Assembly: GCA_964247055.1 (NCBI GenBank)
Contig: OZ176050.1
Coordinates: 11,222,001 to 11,286,000, forward strand
DNA length: 64,000 nucleotides
Direction of reading: 5' to 3'
DNA from: Paragordius varius
Lineage: Eukaryota > Nematomorpha
The notes beneath the pieces were generated by a model that was given only the letters and a program-made list of their open reading frames with translations, did no database searches and was not told the DNA's origin. Positions 37,151-47,539 of this stretch are shown here, in pieces (position 1 is the stretch's first letter; each line of letters opens with the position of its first letter). The position numbers were made by a program, and so were the translations under genes.

Positions 37151-39696
37151 ATGGCTCCACCTGCCTATTTAGATTTGGGTAAAGAGGCTCGCGATCTTTT
37201 CACAAAAGGCTATTGTTAGTTATTTTAGATTTATATAAATCATATAGTTTTCAATATATTTAAGCTTGAATCAAAATCAAAGACTTTAAGCAATGTTGAA
37301 TTTACTGTGTCAGGAAACTCTAATATTGATACCAAGGATGTTGCAGGATTCTTGGAAACGAAACATAAATGGAAAGAATATGGTTTCAATTTTATTCTCA
37401 CAATTATTTAGGTTTGTCTATGAAAGAAAAATGGAGCACCGATAATATGTTATTGACCGATATATCCTGTGAAGATTATTTGATGCGCGGCCTAAAAGTT
37501 GGATTGGAAACTTTATTTTCGCCTAACACGGGGTATAAAACATTTCAATTGTTTAGATTTAATAAATGCTTTATATCCATAAATTATAGAAAAATTTGTT
37601 CCGTTAAATTTAAGTTTAACAATTGTATTTATTTAATATATTTGTTTAGGAAAAAGACGGCTCTGGTTAAAACGGCATTTAAGCATGATAATTTTCACGT
37701 GTCTAACGACTTTGAAGTTCCCTATATTGGTATTATATGTAAACTAAATAATATTTCTAGGGAGTACTCCTTTAACCGTTGGTACTTCTGCTGTGATTGG
37801 GTAATATATTAGAATTTTTAATTGATATGTTGTAAAATATATTTTTTAAACATTTAAGTGCCAAAATGCGAGAGTAATAAGTTTTTCGGTTTTTTATACT
37901 AAATGTATATCTTTAATAACTTTGAATACTTTTGAAGAAAATTCCAATAAATTTAGTAATAGCCGACATATATATAACCTGTTATTATAAAAAAGTTACG
38001 ATAAATGGATTGCTGGTTTACATGTGATTTTTGATACGGCCACCAATCAACTTACCAAAACAAATTATGCTTTTGGTTATCGTGGATCCGATTTTACCAT
38101 TCACACTAATTGGTATAATATTTTTTTCAAAAATTTATTTATTTATATGTATTGGCAAAATATTGAATTTTATAATCTTAAAATATTTAATACTGTCAAC
38201 ACGAATGCAAATTTTTTGTATTAATGATAAATTATTAAAAATTAAAATTTCAAAAAAATTTGATGCATGGTAGTAAATTTAAAAAAATGAAAAAGATATA
38301 CTTAATATATTACTAACATTGGTTTTTTCGTTTTATTATTCTTCATAGATTAGCATATGTATAGAAAAATTTTGGATACTTAAGACTTACAAATTTTACT
38401 AAAACCTGAATTATTTAAATATGCATCATTTTTACAATCAAAATATCTTTAGTTATCATATATACTCGTGTTTATAAATGTATAGTAACGAAAATAACGA
38501 TATTGGCATTTCCCTTCATCAGCTGGTTAAACCTGGATTAGAAATGGGTGTTCAGATTGGTTATACCCTAGGAAATCAAGCCACTAAATTTGGCGTTGCA
38601 TTTAAACATATCATTGATCCATTTTCTGCTATTCGCGTATATTTTATATAATTACTTTTTGCCTAAAACATTTTTAACCGTCGGTTTTATCAAAATTTGG
38701 TTCATATTGAAGTATTTTATGAGTCCGTTACTTTAGATAAATATGGCATTAAATAGATTTTGGATGTTGAGTTAATATAAATGGGTTTTGAAATATTACT
38801 TTGTATACATAGGTAATTTAAAAACTTAATATGTTAACCCTTCTCCCTAAATATCGAAAAATTTTATTTGATATATTTATTTTTGGTATAACACAATTAA
38901 TAATCAATTTTAAGCAGTACTGGAATTATAAATTATTTAAATTTTGCAGGTATTAGGTTTTATTCAAAAAAATCAACCCACATAAAAATCAGTGTCACAA
39001 CATTATAATCACTGTGTTTATTTTATAAAATATATGATAATTTTAAATTCAATATAGTAGTGAATATTATTTTACCATGTATTAATGTTAAAATTAAACT
39101 TTATTTTATTAGGTTAAATTAAACAATGCAAGCCAGGTTGGATTAAGCTATACCCATTTTTTACGCGAAGGTAATTTATTTTTAATAATGATTAGAACCA
39201 TTTTTTTAGATCAGATAAATTTTTATGGTCTACTGGAGAAAGATTTTGATATATATAAGGAATTAGAACCGAAGCTCTTTTGAGTTGTTAGTCACATTTT
39301 TTTAAAAAAAAACAGATTTTGTCAAATAGTTTTTATATCGGTTTCATTTTTAATTTAAAGCATGTACCTTTCATCCTGATATGTGGCTCACATGTTAAAC
39401 CTGGCATATAAACTATAAAAACTTGTTTTATAATACTTTTTTTCCGAATAAAATGAGATTTGTCCAATTAAATATTTAAAATAATGTTAATTTTAAAATA
39501 ATTAACACGACAATGTTTAGAACCGCGGTTCTGGTTATAAAAACGTTTCTGATTCCTATATATATCGATATATATATAGGAATATATTATAATACTTTTT
39601 ATAGGTGTAGCTTTAACTCTATCAACCCTTATTGATGGCAAGAATTTGAACCAGGGCGGACATCAAGTAGGATTGGCCCTGGAAATCGAAAGTTAA
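37151..39696 (+). CDS. VDAC: Voltage-dependent anion channel (mitochondrial porin)
   Basis: A beta-barrel pore of the outer mitochondrial membrane passing ATP/ADP and other metabolites. Nine exons: 37151-37214, 37248-37382, 37412-37532, 37650-37729, 37761-37800, 37996-38112, 38486-38636, 39113-39170, 39605-39696; 285 aa (vertebrate VDAC1 283). The start [20 protein letters not shown] is the N-terminal helix. Other landmarks are [19 protein letters not shown] (keeps the membrane-facing Glu73 position), the RGLKVG porin signature, [57 protein letters not shown] and the C-terminal beta-signal [13 protein letters not shown]. Introns range from 29, 31 and 33 nt to 476 nt. It is head-to-head with DAPK. 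Exon limits come from phase and alignment. A candidate AATAAA lies at 39781-39786. Confidence 0.95.
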
Positions 39697-39815
39697 TCAA
39701 AAGAATGAAATAACAACCTTATACAAAATTATTTATTAATTTTGAATACATATAAAACAACTTGTGTGATATTTTATTCCAATAAATTTGCTCATTTGTT
39801 ATAAAATATTACGCA

Positions 39816-40033
39816 TTACAGTATGCATTTTAATGGTTGCTCTTCACACTATAATTGGGCAATTTGCAACCAATAGTGTATGGAAAAACTACAAAATTTT
39901 GAATAAACAAATTTTTTCCTGCTTACAGTACTTTGTTTATATTCAATATTTTCTTTTCTTTTTCCATACCCTACTGTGTTGTTATTTTCCCAACTAAGTG
40001 TAAAATAAGCAACCATTAAAATGCATACTGTAA
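39816..40033. mobile_element. MITE family P between VDAC and TFAM
   Basis: Ends TTACAGTATGCATTTTAATG and CATTAAAATGCATACTGTAA, perfectly complementary over 20 bp, so a comparatively young copy. The two tail-to-tail genes VDAC and TFAM lie on either side. Confidence 0.85.
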
Positions 40034-40150
40034 TTAACGTAAATATAGATTAATAAAACTAAACTATAAACATATTAAATTGAGCATGGATATGTGATGA
40101 TTGTATTTGTGTTATGAGATCTAAAATTTCTCAATTAATTGTTATGTGTT

Positions 40151-43136
40151 TCATTCATTTCTTTCTTTAATGCTTTCACTTTTGGATGTCTTGGGTTTTT
40201 CTGTCGTCTTTTCTGACCTTTTTTTCATTAAAGATTCTGTAGATTTTGTCGACGTTTTAGATTGTAAATCTTCATTTTCAGTTTTTTTCTTTGCTTTCAA
40301 TAGGGCAACTAAGCCACGTTTTGATACCAATAATTCGGTCAATTCATCCGGGTACCTAAGAAAACATTGTTGTTAATTAATAACAATATTAAAAATACTT
40401 TTTAGGGAAAATAAAATATTGTTTGTATATACCAGTGGTATATATTTACCAAAAATTTTTAAAAGGACAAAAAATATTTTTCTTGGCTCAAGACAAAGGG
40501 GATAACGATATAATTTTTATAGCTCTTAACACATTTACAGATAAATATACTCCAATATACTAAAAATTTAATAAATAATTTAGGGCAATCAAAAAGCCGT
40601 TTGAGAGCCGCGGTTTAAATATCACTGGCACACATAAAGATTCAAATTTATCCTCGAATTTTCAAAATTCAATTTCTAATTTTCGAGTTTATATTTAATC
40701 ATTTCAAATTTATTTATTTAATGTGTTTTTGACATTGAACTAATTATTAGATGTTTGTTCAAAGCAAAGGGGTGACTAGCACAAATGGCTTCGCGGGCAG
40801 CCTTTTAAACTAAAAAACAGCGGGCCGCATTTGAAGTGAATATATGGCAGTCATATATAATTTATTGGATTTTATATAAACTAAAAACTAATTAACAATT
40901 TTTTCTAGTTCTTGCCAATTAAATAACAAAATTAGGAAAATTGTTTAAGAAATGTTGATCTTACTAATTATAAGCATATTTTTAAAAATTATAGGTACCC
41001 AAATTTTTCGCGGGCCGCGTGTTGCCCACCCCTTTTGGTATTTTATCATTTTTTATTATTCTGGTGGGCAATTATTTTTTAGAAACTAAAGGTTATTTTT
41101 AATTTTATAAACAATTTTTGACAATAATATTTTTTATATAATTGAAACATGGCATTAAAATTAATATCTATGATTACTGATAATTTTTTAATCTACTAGA
41201 TTAATAAAACGAGAGAAACTATGTAACTAATCTTTTAGTCCAAATTTATGTTTATGGGTGATAAAATTATCAAGGGTGAGTTATAAAGATAAAACGTCAA
41301 AACTAAAGGACTAATATTTTGGAGAAAAAAAAATTTTGATCCTTGATTTTTTTCAAATCAAATAAAATACGATTGTCAAATATATAAGATTATGTTATTA
41401 ATTTACACCTATGCTATTTATTGCATGGGTTTTATCTTTGTAAATTAGATTTTTACTATAATAAAATTAATATGTTTTTACAATTATATACCCCTGATTA
41501 CTCATGTGTTTTTTCCATTCCTCAATTTCTTTATTGTTAAGCTCTTTTTGATTTTTCCACTCTTCGACAAACTTTGTTTTTTCTTCCTTGGGTAAATTTT
41601 TCCAGCTTTCAGCGGCTTCTCTCATGTATTCAGGCTAATCAATAAGTAAAATGATCAATATTACACTCATGAATAATTATAGTGAAATAAAAAATCTTTA
41701 GTAAAAAATAATTTTGTTACAAAAAAATGGTATATGTGAAATTTTAAAAGCCCTTTTTATCTGGATGTTATATGGAGTTAGCGCTAACAAATTAATTTTA
41801 TAATTTAATTTTAATAAATAGTTAGGCTTTTTACAAGCAAAAATATGAATATATATCATCTATCCGTATATTTTTGCATTTTAATTATTTAGTTAAAAAA
41901 TTTTTTGGTCAACTGTTTCATTTAGTGTCAAAGGACATTAAAATATATGTTTTAAAATGTGCACTGAACAAAAATATCCCGGCAAAATTTAATTTTAAAT
42001 TAGGTAATCTTTTTAGTTGGCACTATAACACAAACATAAAATTCTGATCCGCCGCAATTTCACTTTTAAAAATATTTACAGATAATATACTTTTATGATT
42101 GATATATTAAACTTATGCGCATATCATATATTTTTCTCGATTAGCGAAATCAACATTAATGAGCGGTAAATACGCCCCCCATGCCATTGGAAAATCAAAC
42201 GCATAATATTACAGTATGCATTTTAATGGTTGTTTATTTCACATTATAGTAGGGCAATTTAACACAGTAGTGTATGGAAAAAACAAGAAAAATGATATTG
42301 TGAAGCAACCATTATGTATATTGTAATTGCGAAAAAAAATGGTATTAGAATTATAGGTTTTATTTTTTATGTATCTATCTTTCAATGAAAATACATTGAA
42401 ATGATGTAATTATAATGCTTTTAATTATGTTTATAATTTATTTATTCACGTATATATATATATATACATCCCTAACCCTATTAACTGTTGATATATTTGT
42501 TAAAAGATAGATAATAACCTTAAATTGACAATCATGAGGTCTATTTTATTTTTTATTTATCCAACTGATTTTACCTATTATGAATTATTTTAACCATAAA
42601 AATAAAGATGTATGCATAAAAACACTTCAGGAAAATACATACCCCGGTTTTATGGGTTTTAGTTTCAGTTTCAAAATATTTTTTCATGTAATAAGCATAT
42701 GCAGAAGGAGCATATTTAGGGACATCAATGTTAACTTTTTTCGGGTTTTTTATATAACCATCCATAATCAAGTTAGATTTTACCTTAGCAGGTAAATCTT
42801 TGAGAATTTGATTTAAATCATTTTGATAAATTTTATAAGCATCGATATGTCTCTGCCTCAAAATCTAACGATAAAAATTATTAAAAACTTGTTTCTCATC
42901 TTGTGGCAATTCTTTGTACAATTCAATTATTTTAAGTAAGGTTTGTTTACCATTTAAGCCTGAAATATATTACAACTTTTACCTTTTAAAATCGAGTTAA
43001 GCTGTGTTTTATGTGATGTATAGAAATCTGCGATAACTGGTCTAGGCCGTTTGGGCAAATTTTTTATATGTTCTGACAGCGCTGATTTAGAAAAATATTT
43101 TATATTTGGCGTATTAATAAATTTGCAAAAAAACAT
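40151..43136 (-). CDS. TFAM: Mitochondrial transcription factor A (two HMG boxes)
   Basis: Packages mtDNA and activates its transcription. Exons: 42983-43136, 42889-42959, 42643-42852, 41492-41634, 40151-40355; 260 aa (human 246). The ATG at 43136 opens a Phe/Lys/Asn-rich presequence (MFFCKFINTPNIKYFSKSAL) with no acidic residue in its first 20, as for mitochondrial import. HMG box A runs from KRPRPVIADFYTSHKTQL to ELYKELPQDEKQRHIDAYKI; box B from YAPSAYAYYMKKYFETE through REAAESWKNLPKEEKTKFVE to EIEEWKKHM. The tail is Lys/Ser-rich, like the basic C-terminal tail of TFAM. Introns: 23, 36, 1008 and 1136 nt; intron 3 holds a family P MITE, intron 4 two hAT-like pieces. Another mitochondrial HMG protein is the main alternative. 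Confidence 0.85.
40431..40630. mobile_element. Small hAT-like MITE in TFAM intron 4
   Basis: Inverted ends CCAGTGGTATATAT and ATATCACTGG, with GAGAGCCGCGGTTTAAATAT near the right end. Target duplication unclear. Confidence 0.45.
40765..41037. mobile_element. hAT-like MITE with GC-rich subterminal words
   Basis: Ends CAAAGGGGTGACTAGC and GCCCACCCCTTTTG; subterminal TTCGCGGGCAGCC and TTTCGCGGGCCGCG stand out from the AT-rich host. Related to 27738-28017 and 52033-53020. No convincing 8-bp duplication. Confidence 0.6.
42209..42326. mobile_element. MITE family P, short copy in TFAM intron 3
   Basis: Left end TTACAGTATGCATTTTAATG, right end ATTATGTATATTGTAA; the centre is deleted relative to 39816-40033. 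Confidence 0.75.
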
Positions 43137-43208
43137 GTTTAAAAAAGTGAAATTCAAATTAAAATAAGTATCATATGTGTAGCACTTTTAGGTTTGTTAT
43201 TTTAAATC
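43137..43208. promoter_or_regulatory. Shared TFAM/POLR2K promoter interval
   Basis: Start codons of the divergent TFAM and POLR2K genes are 72 bp apart, so both genes must share or overlap core promoter elements here. No consensus TATA or Inr is distinguished in the AT-rich sequence. Confidence 0.55.
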
Positions 43209-43437
43209 ATGGCAGAATCGACAGTTGAAAATGAGCAAGTCCCCAAGCAACCGATGACATATATTTGTGGAGGTTTAATTTTTTTTATTTTTAGAATGTC
43301 ATTATGAAAATGAAATTAAGCCAAAGGACCCTATTAGATGTCGTGATTGTGGATACCGTATCTTATATAAGAAACGTACGAAACGATGTAATAATTTATT
43401 TTTATAATATATAGTAATAATATATGATGCAAGATAA
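43209..43437 (+). CDS. POLR2K: RNA polymerase I/II/III common subunit RPB12 (RPABC4)
   Basis: The smallest zinc-binding subunit shared by all three nuclear RNA polymerases. Exons 43209-43272, 43295-43387 and 43415-43437 are split by introns of 22 and 27 nt; 59 aa (human 58). Exon 1 ends in PMTYICG; exon 2 gives [20 protein letters not shown] then [11 protein letters not shown]; exon 3 gives LIIYDAR (human LVVFDAR). The CxxC...CxxC zinc ligands are intact (CGEC, CRDC). Removing the two tiny introns is the only way to obtain the conserved protein. The stop codon is 3 bp from that of CDC6 on the other strand. Confidence 0.95.
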
Positions 43438-43439
43438 AA

Positions 43440-43445
43440 TTTATT
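43440..43445 (-). terminator. Candidate CDC6 poly(A) signal overlapping the stop codon
   Basis: The last codons of CDC6 read GAA TAA followed by A, so AATAAA overlaps the stop. The same arrangement occurs in RPS27A (53271-53276). It may be chance at this base composition. Confidence 0.3.
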
Positions 43446-44655
43446 CCATAAGCACTCTTTGGAGAATATCGTGAGATTTGAATACATTTTCCATCTTATT
43501 TCGCTCAACATTGATTATAAACTATAAATATAATAAATAATTGTTACTTTTATTATTAGTCCATTAAATAATTTTTCAAGCGTTATGATGTTCATATCAT
43601 GCATTATATGGCACAAATCAGTAAATTCGGAGTACTTGAGATTATGGGTTTTAAATTTTTTGCAATAATCATTATAAAACATATAGGCCTAAATCATATA
43701 TATAATGTTAAAACTTTATTTAGCTGAGTGCCATTAGAGTCAGACGAATATTTTATCAAGGTAGCCAGAATAAATTTTTGATTAAAAGAGCAGTTGTAAT
43801 TGATTATATCATAAATAAAATTTTGTTGAGTAAATATTTTTGATACATCATCCATACTGACTTTTTGATTAGATTTGTTAGTAATATCTCTAAAAATTTG
43901 ATTTTCTGGTTTTTGATCAAGGGCCTTTTTACAGACATCCATAGCCAGGCGTATGTCACCATTAAGGCTCGCGACTTTTTTACAACAATATTTTAGGGCA
44001 TCGGGATCAAACATGGATTTAATTTGCTAAAAATTAGTTGGAAAAGTATACTTTTGTTTTGTGACATAAAATATCATACATTTGATTTTCCATGTATGGT
44101 TTGAATACTAAAATTTTTGGTAATGGCACAGAATTTTTGTTTAAGGCGGGGACCAGCTTTTCTATGAGATCCAATGTGTTTGAAACGGCAATCAAAATTG
44201 TTTGAGTATTATAATAAATATGATGAAATAATTTAAGAATAATATCGTAGTTTTTAGTTTTTAACTGATCGATTTCATCTAATATCAATATTTGTTTTCG
44301 AGATTTGGTGGCAAATTTTATAATGTCAGAAGCTTTGTTTAATGTCATACAATTTATTATGTCAACAATATAATTTGTGGTCTAAAATTAATAATAATTT
44401 ACCATTTCGTTTTTTATCCGAGTAATTGTCAGTGTTTTTCCAGTGCCAGGAGGGCCTGATAAATAGAGTAAACGGGATTTTTGAGAATTATTTAAAAACG
44501 AAATTATCTCATTGAATTCTCCGTCTCGGTGTAGGTATGTTTTTCTATTTAAGGTTGAGGAATTATTTTTGCAGCAATCATCTAATATTAAATTAAATTA
44601 AACCTTCTCTAAATTTACGTTTTCGATTTTGTAATACTAAAGTCTGCTGCATCAT
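43441..44655 (-). CDS. CDC6: CDC6-type AAA+ ATPase, replication licensing factor
   Basis: Loads MCM helicase with ORC and CDT1. Exons 44604-44655, 44403-44581, 44052-44381, 43715-44026, 43548-43688, 43441-43521; introns 22, 21, 25, 26 and 26 nt; 364 aa. Motifs: Walker A SGPPGTGKTLTI, then DIINCMTLNKASDI, Walker B ILILDEIDQL, sensor 1 VSNTLDLIEKLVPAL, sensor 2 ASLNGDIRLAMDVCKKAL, and a C-terminal winged helix (KAYMFYNDYCKKF, then NVERNKMENVFKSHDILQRV). TNTLDL-type sensor 1 and LDEIDQL fit CDC6 better than ORC1, which would carry a BAH domain. Human CDC6 is 560 aa; here the N-terminus is only some 35 residues before the AAA+ core, with a basic NRKRKF patch. An in-frame stop lies just upstream of the ATG at 44655, so a longer N-terminus would need an unseen exon. 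Confidence 0.92.
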
Positions 44656-44999
44656 ATTTCAAAAGTGGCGCCTTGTATATTGCGGGAGTTGAACTGTCAA
44701 ATGTGTTGTTTGGTGAATAAAGTATATAAACATAAATATTTTATTTATAAAGCAATTATTAAAGTAACTAAGGATTAATATTTTTTAATAAATAACCGAT
44801 TACTATAAACATACACAAGAATAAAATATATACCTGTTTCAATGAACAAAATCAGGCGTTAAAAATAACCTGATGGAATATAATCAGAACTCTAATGATG
44901 CTTTGTCTTCAAGGACTCACAGCGATTTAAGAAAAATATATATTTGTGGAAAATGATCCATAGTAAAAATTGCAAAAAAGCGATTATAGTATGCATAAA
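44656..44999. other. Upstream region of CDC6
   Basis: Promoter region by position. No element recognised. A short open frame across the CDC6 start, in a different phase, has no match. Confidence 0.4.
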
Positions 45000-46030
45000 A
45001 CTAATATATGATGAAACAATATTCTATAAATTTAGAATTTCATACCGCTTTCGGTTTTGGCCCTTACGAAAATATAAGAAAATACTGTTCTGATTATCAA
45101 AAAAAGCGAAATTTGCACACATCTTGAGTAATAAAACTCTCTTGGTACAAGTTAACTTATTTATTAAAATCTACTTAAACCATATTTAATAATATGAATT
45201 TTACGATTTGGTCTCCGAAAACCCCAAGTTTTTATTCCGCTAAAATGGAATATCTCAAAATTTCTGAAAATGCATACTTTTTACAAGAATTTGTATATTA
45301 GGGAAAAAAACCCTTTTTCATATTATTAGAACACTTTTTTACATAATTAGATGATGCTGAACATTTATATCAGCTCGGAATTTCAAAACGGCTCGTTTGC
45401 TTTTAGATTCGGTAAATATTTGTGGAAAAAACAATTTGTCTTCTAGCCAAATTTTGAATTAATGAATAATTTAATCACAATTGGGATAGAAATGTTAAAC
45501 ATCATCAAATTATATATAAAAGTTTATTGTAAATATCTTAAGACGTATTTATACCTATGCCTCAAACTACTATGGAGTATGCCTTAATAAAATTTTGCAA
45601 AAATAAAAATTTTGATAGCTTTTTTGAAAATATATTTTTAGTTGATAAAAGTTTGGCATAAATTTCAAATTTTTATTTCGTGATCTCTACCATTCGTTTT
45701 AATTTAGAGAACCAGCCTAAAGTACGAAAAAATTTGGGTTGAAAGCCCTTATAAAATTAATTTTTTTAATATGTTATACTTTTTATATGTAGTATATAAT
45801 ATATTTTATTGATATTTTCGGAATGAATCATTGTGCTAACCAAAAAAAAGTTTTTCTATTTCTGATATGGAGCTATTCCCAAATGTAAATAACTGCCTTA
45901 AATCGTTCGCAAAGTCCAAAACCAAAAGCAACGTAAAAATGCTGATGCATTTTATCAGTATATATTTTTTTTAGATGTTTTGTCAACCTTTCTATAGATC
46001 TTCCGAAAGCTGTTCCGCATTTTATAAAAG
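45000..46030. repeat. Family W dispersed repeat, long copy
   Basis: Shares blocks with 55200-57000 and 60500-61560: GATGATGCTGAACATTTATA, CAGCTCGGAATTTC, TTTCTGATATGGAGCTATTC and CCAAAACCAAAAGC. Non-coding; possibly a large non-autonomous DNA element. Confidence 0.5.
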
Positions 46031-46032
46031 TT

Positions 46033-46560
46033 TTTTGTTAAAACTTTAATTCAATTTGGAGTATCTAAGTACCCCAGACCAAATTAAAGTTCAAAATATA
46101 AAAACTACTGAAGGAAACGGTATTAATTTAAATTTATGCTTCTATCCTAATAATATTTGTATAAATAAGCTAAAATATCTTAATAAAATTTTGTTTTGAA
46201 AAAAGTTCCATGTCAAACTATTTGGAGGCCAGATCATTTATTTTTCAATGTATAATTAAAGCTATTTTTTTAAATCACATCTAACATTGATATAATAAAA
46301 AAAGTAGTTTAAGTTGTATTATTTTTTAATTTAGTTAATGCACACATGTCACTGACTAAATATTTACCTTTGGGTTTTACCTTAAAATAAGTAATATCAA
46401 GTATTTTTTAAAAAAGTTTTAAATATATTCCGGTTTATTAATGTTATATGAGTGCAAATTTTTGCCATGGTTTATATTCCTTCCATTTAATTTAAACCGG
46501 TCTGGGGTATCCAACTACCCCAATTTGAATCGAACTAAAATTAATGTGTTGTATGTAAGT
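46033..46560. mobile_element. Family Z DNA element
   Basis: About 530 bp with inverted ends TTCAATTTGGAGTATCTAAG and TACCCCAATTTGAATCGAA and inner CCCCAGACC / GGTCTGGGG. Non-coding. Confidence 0.65.
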
Positions 46561-46834
46561 GTTAAAAGAGATAAAGTTTTTTAAATTCATGATATGCCTA
46601 CTTTTTCAGTAAGTAAATAAATATCCAGATAATCTAGAACTGTGACAGCGATATTGGAGTGTAAAATATCGTTTATTTTAACAAGTTTAGTAAATTTATT
46701 TAGTATTAAAAATTAAAAAAAATGTTTTAAGATATTTTCAAGACTAACGCAGAACTCAAAAAAAGTATTATTTTGACAAAGAGAAATTTGGTTAACAGCC
46801 GATAAAAAAATTTGTTCTGATTAAAAACATTAGA

Positions 46835-47480
46835 CACTAATTTTTTCTACCACTCGAGTTTTTGCATTTTCTGATATTTAATATTATTTTAAGAGTAAAT
46901 CTGAAAAAATTATAATTCCGCCCAAAAATTTTTTATAATTTAATTTTTTATGATTCCCCTTTTTATCAAAATACTATACAACAAATGCCCATTTTTAATA
47001 TATCATTCGAAAGAGTTATGAAAACTTTATAAATTGCATACTAATATGTTTTTCATCGTGGGTAAATATTGGACATAGGAAGTGACAAACCCGCGAAGTG
47101 AAAGCGTTTTCTAATAAATATATTTAAGACTAATGAATGATTATAGCTCAACCTGTGTAATGGCAATAATTGTCTAAAAAGAAAACACAAGAATGTTTTT
47201 TGGATTAAAACACTTCTTATGCTTTTATGTCATTAACAGCCGTTTTTTATTAATTATTTTCTTCACTTATAATTTTTAATAAAAATATAGTTTAGGGAAC
47301 TCTTTATCTTATATACCAATATTTAATAAATTTATAGTTTTAACTATGAATGTTAATTATGGGGTCGCGAGTGATAAAATTAAATTTTAACAAAAAATGT
47401 TTTTTTTACTTGTAAAATCTATATATTTTTAAAAATGGAAAATGCAGCTTTGAGATCTGTTTCCGGAAAACCGGTAGACC
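46835..47480. repeat. Family V element fragment
   Basis: Left two-thirds of the 19104-20216 element (CACTCGAGTTTTTGCATTTT, then TATCATTCGAAAGAG), diverged and truncated. Confidence 0.55.
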
Positions 47481-47539
47481 TATTTAAATCCAAATGTCGA
47501 AAATATATTCATTAATGAAGACAACCTCGCCTTTTTATG

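Noticed and set aside
40146-40376. Plus-strand 76-aa open frame
   Set aside because: Antisense of the Lys/Ser-rich last exon of TFAM.
43137-43157. Longer TFAM start at 43157
   Set aside because: The frame opens with TTG there; the first ATG is at 43136 and already gives a plausible mitochondrial presequence.
43302-43511. Minus-strand 69-aa open frame
   Set aside because: It is the antisense of POLR2K exons plus the last CDC6 exon read in a wrong phase.
44600-44720. Alternative upstream frame across the CDC6 start (reads ...AIYKAPLLKYDAADFSI...)
   Set aside because: It cannot be spliced in phase into CDC6 exon 2 and resembles no CDC6 N-terminus.
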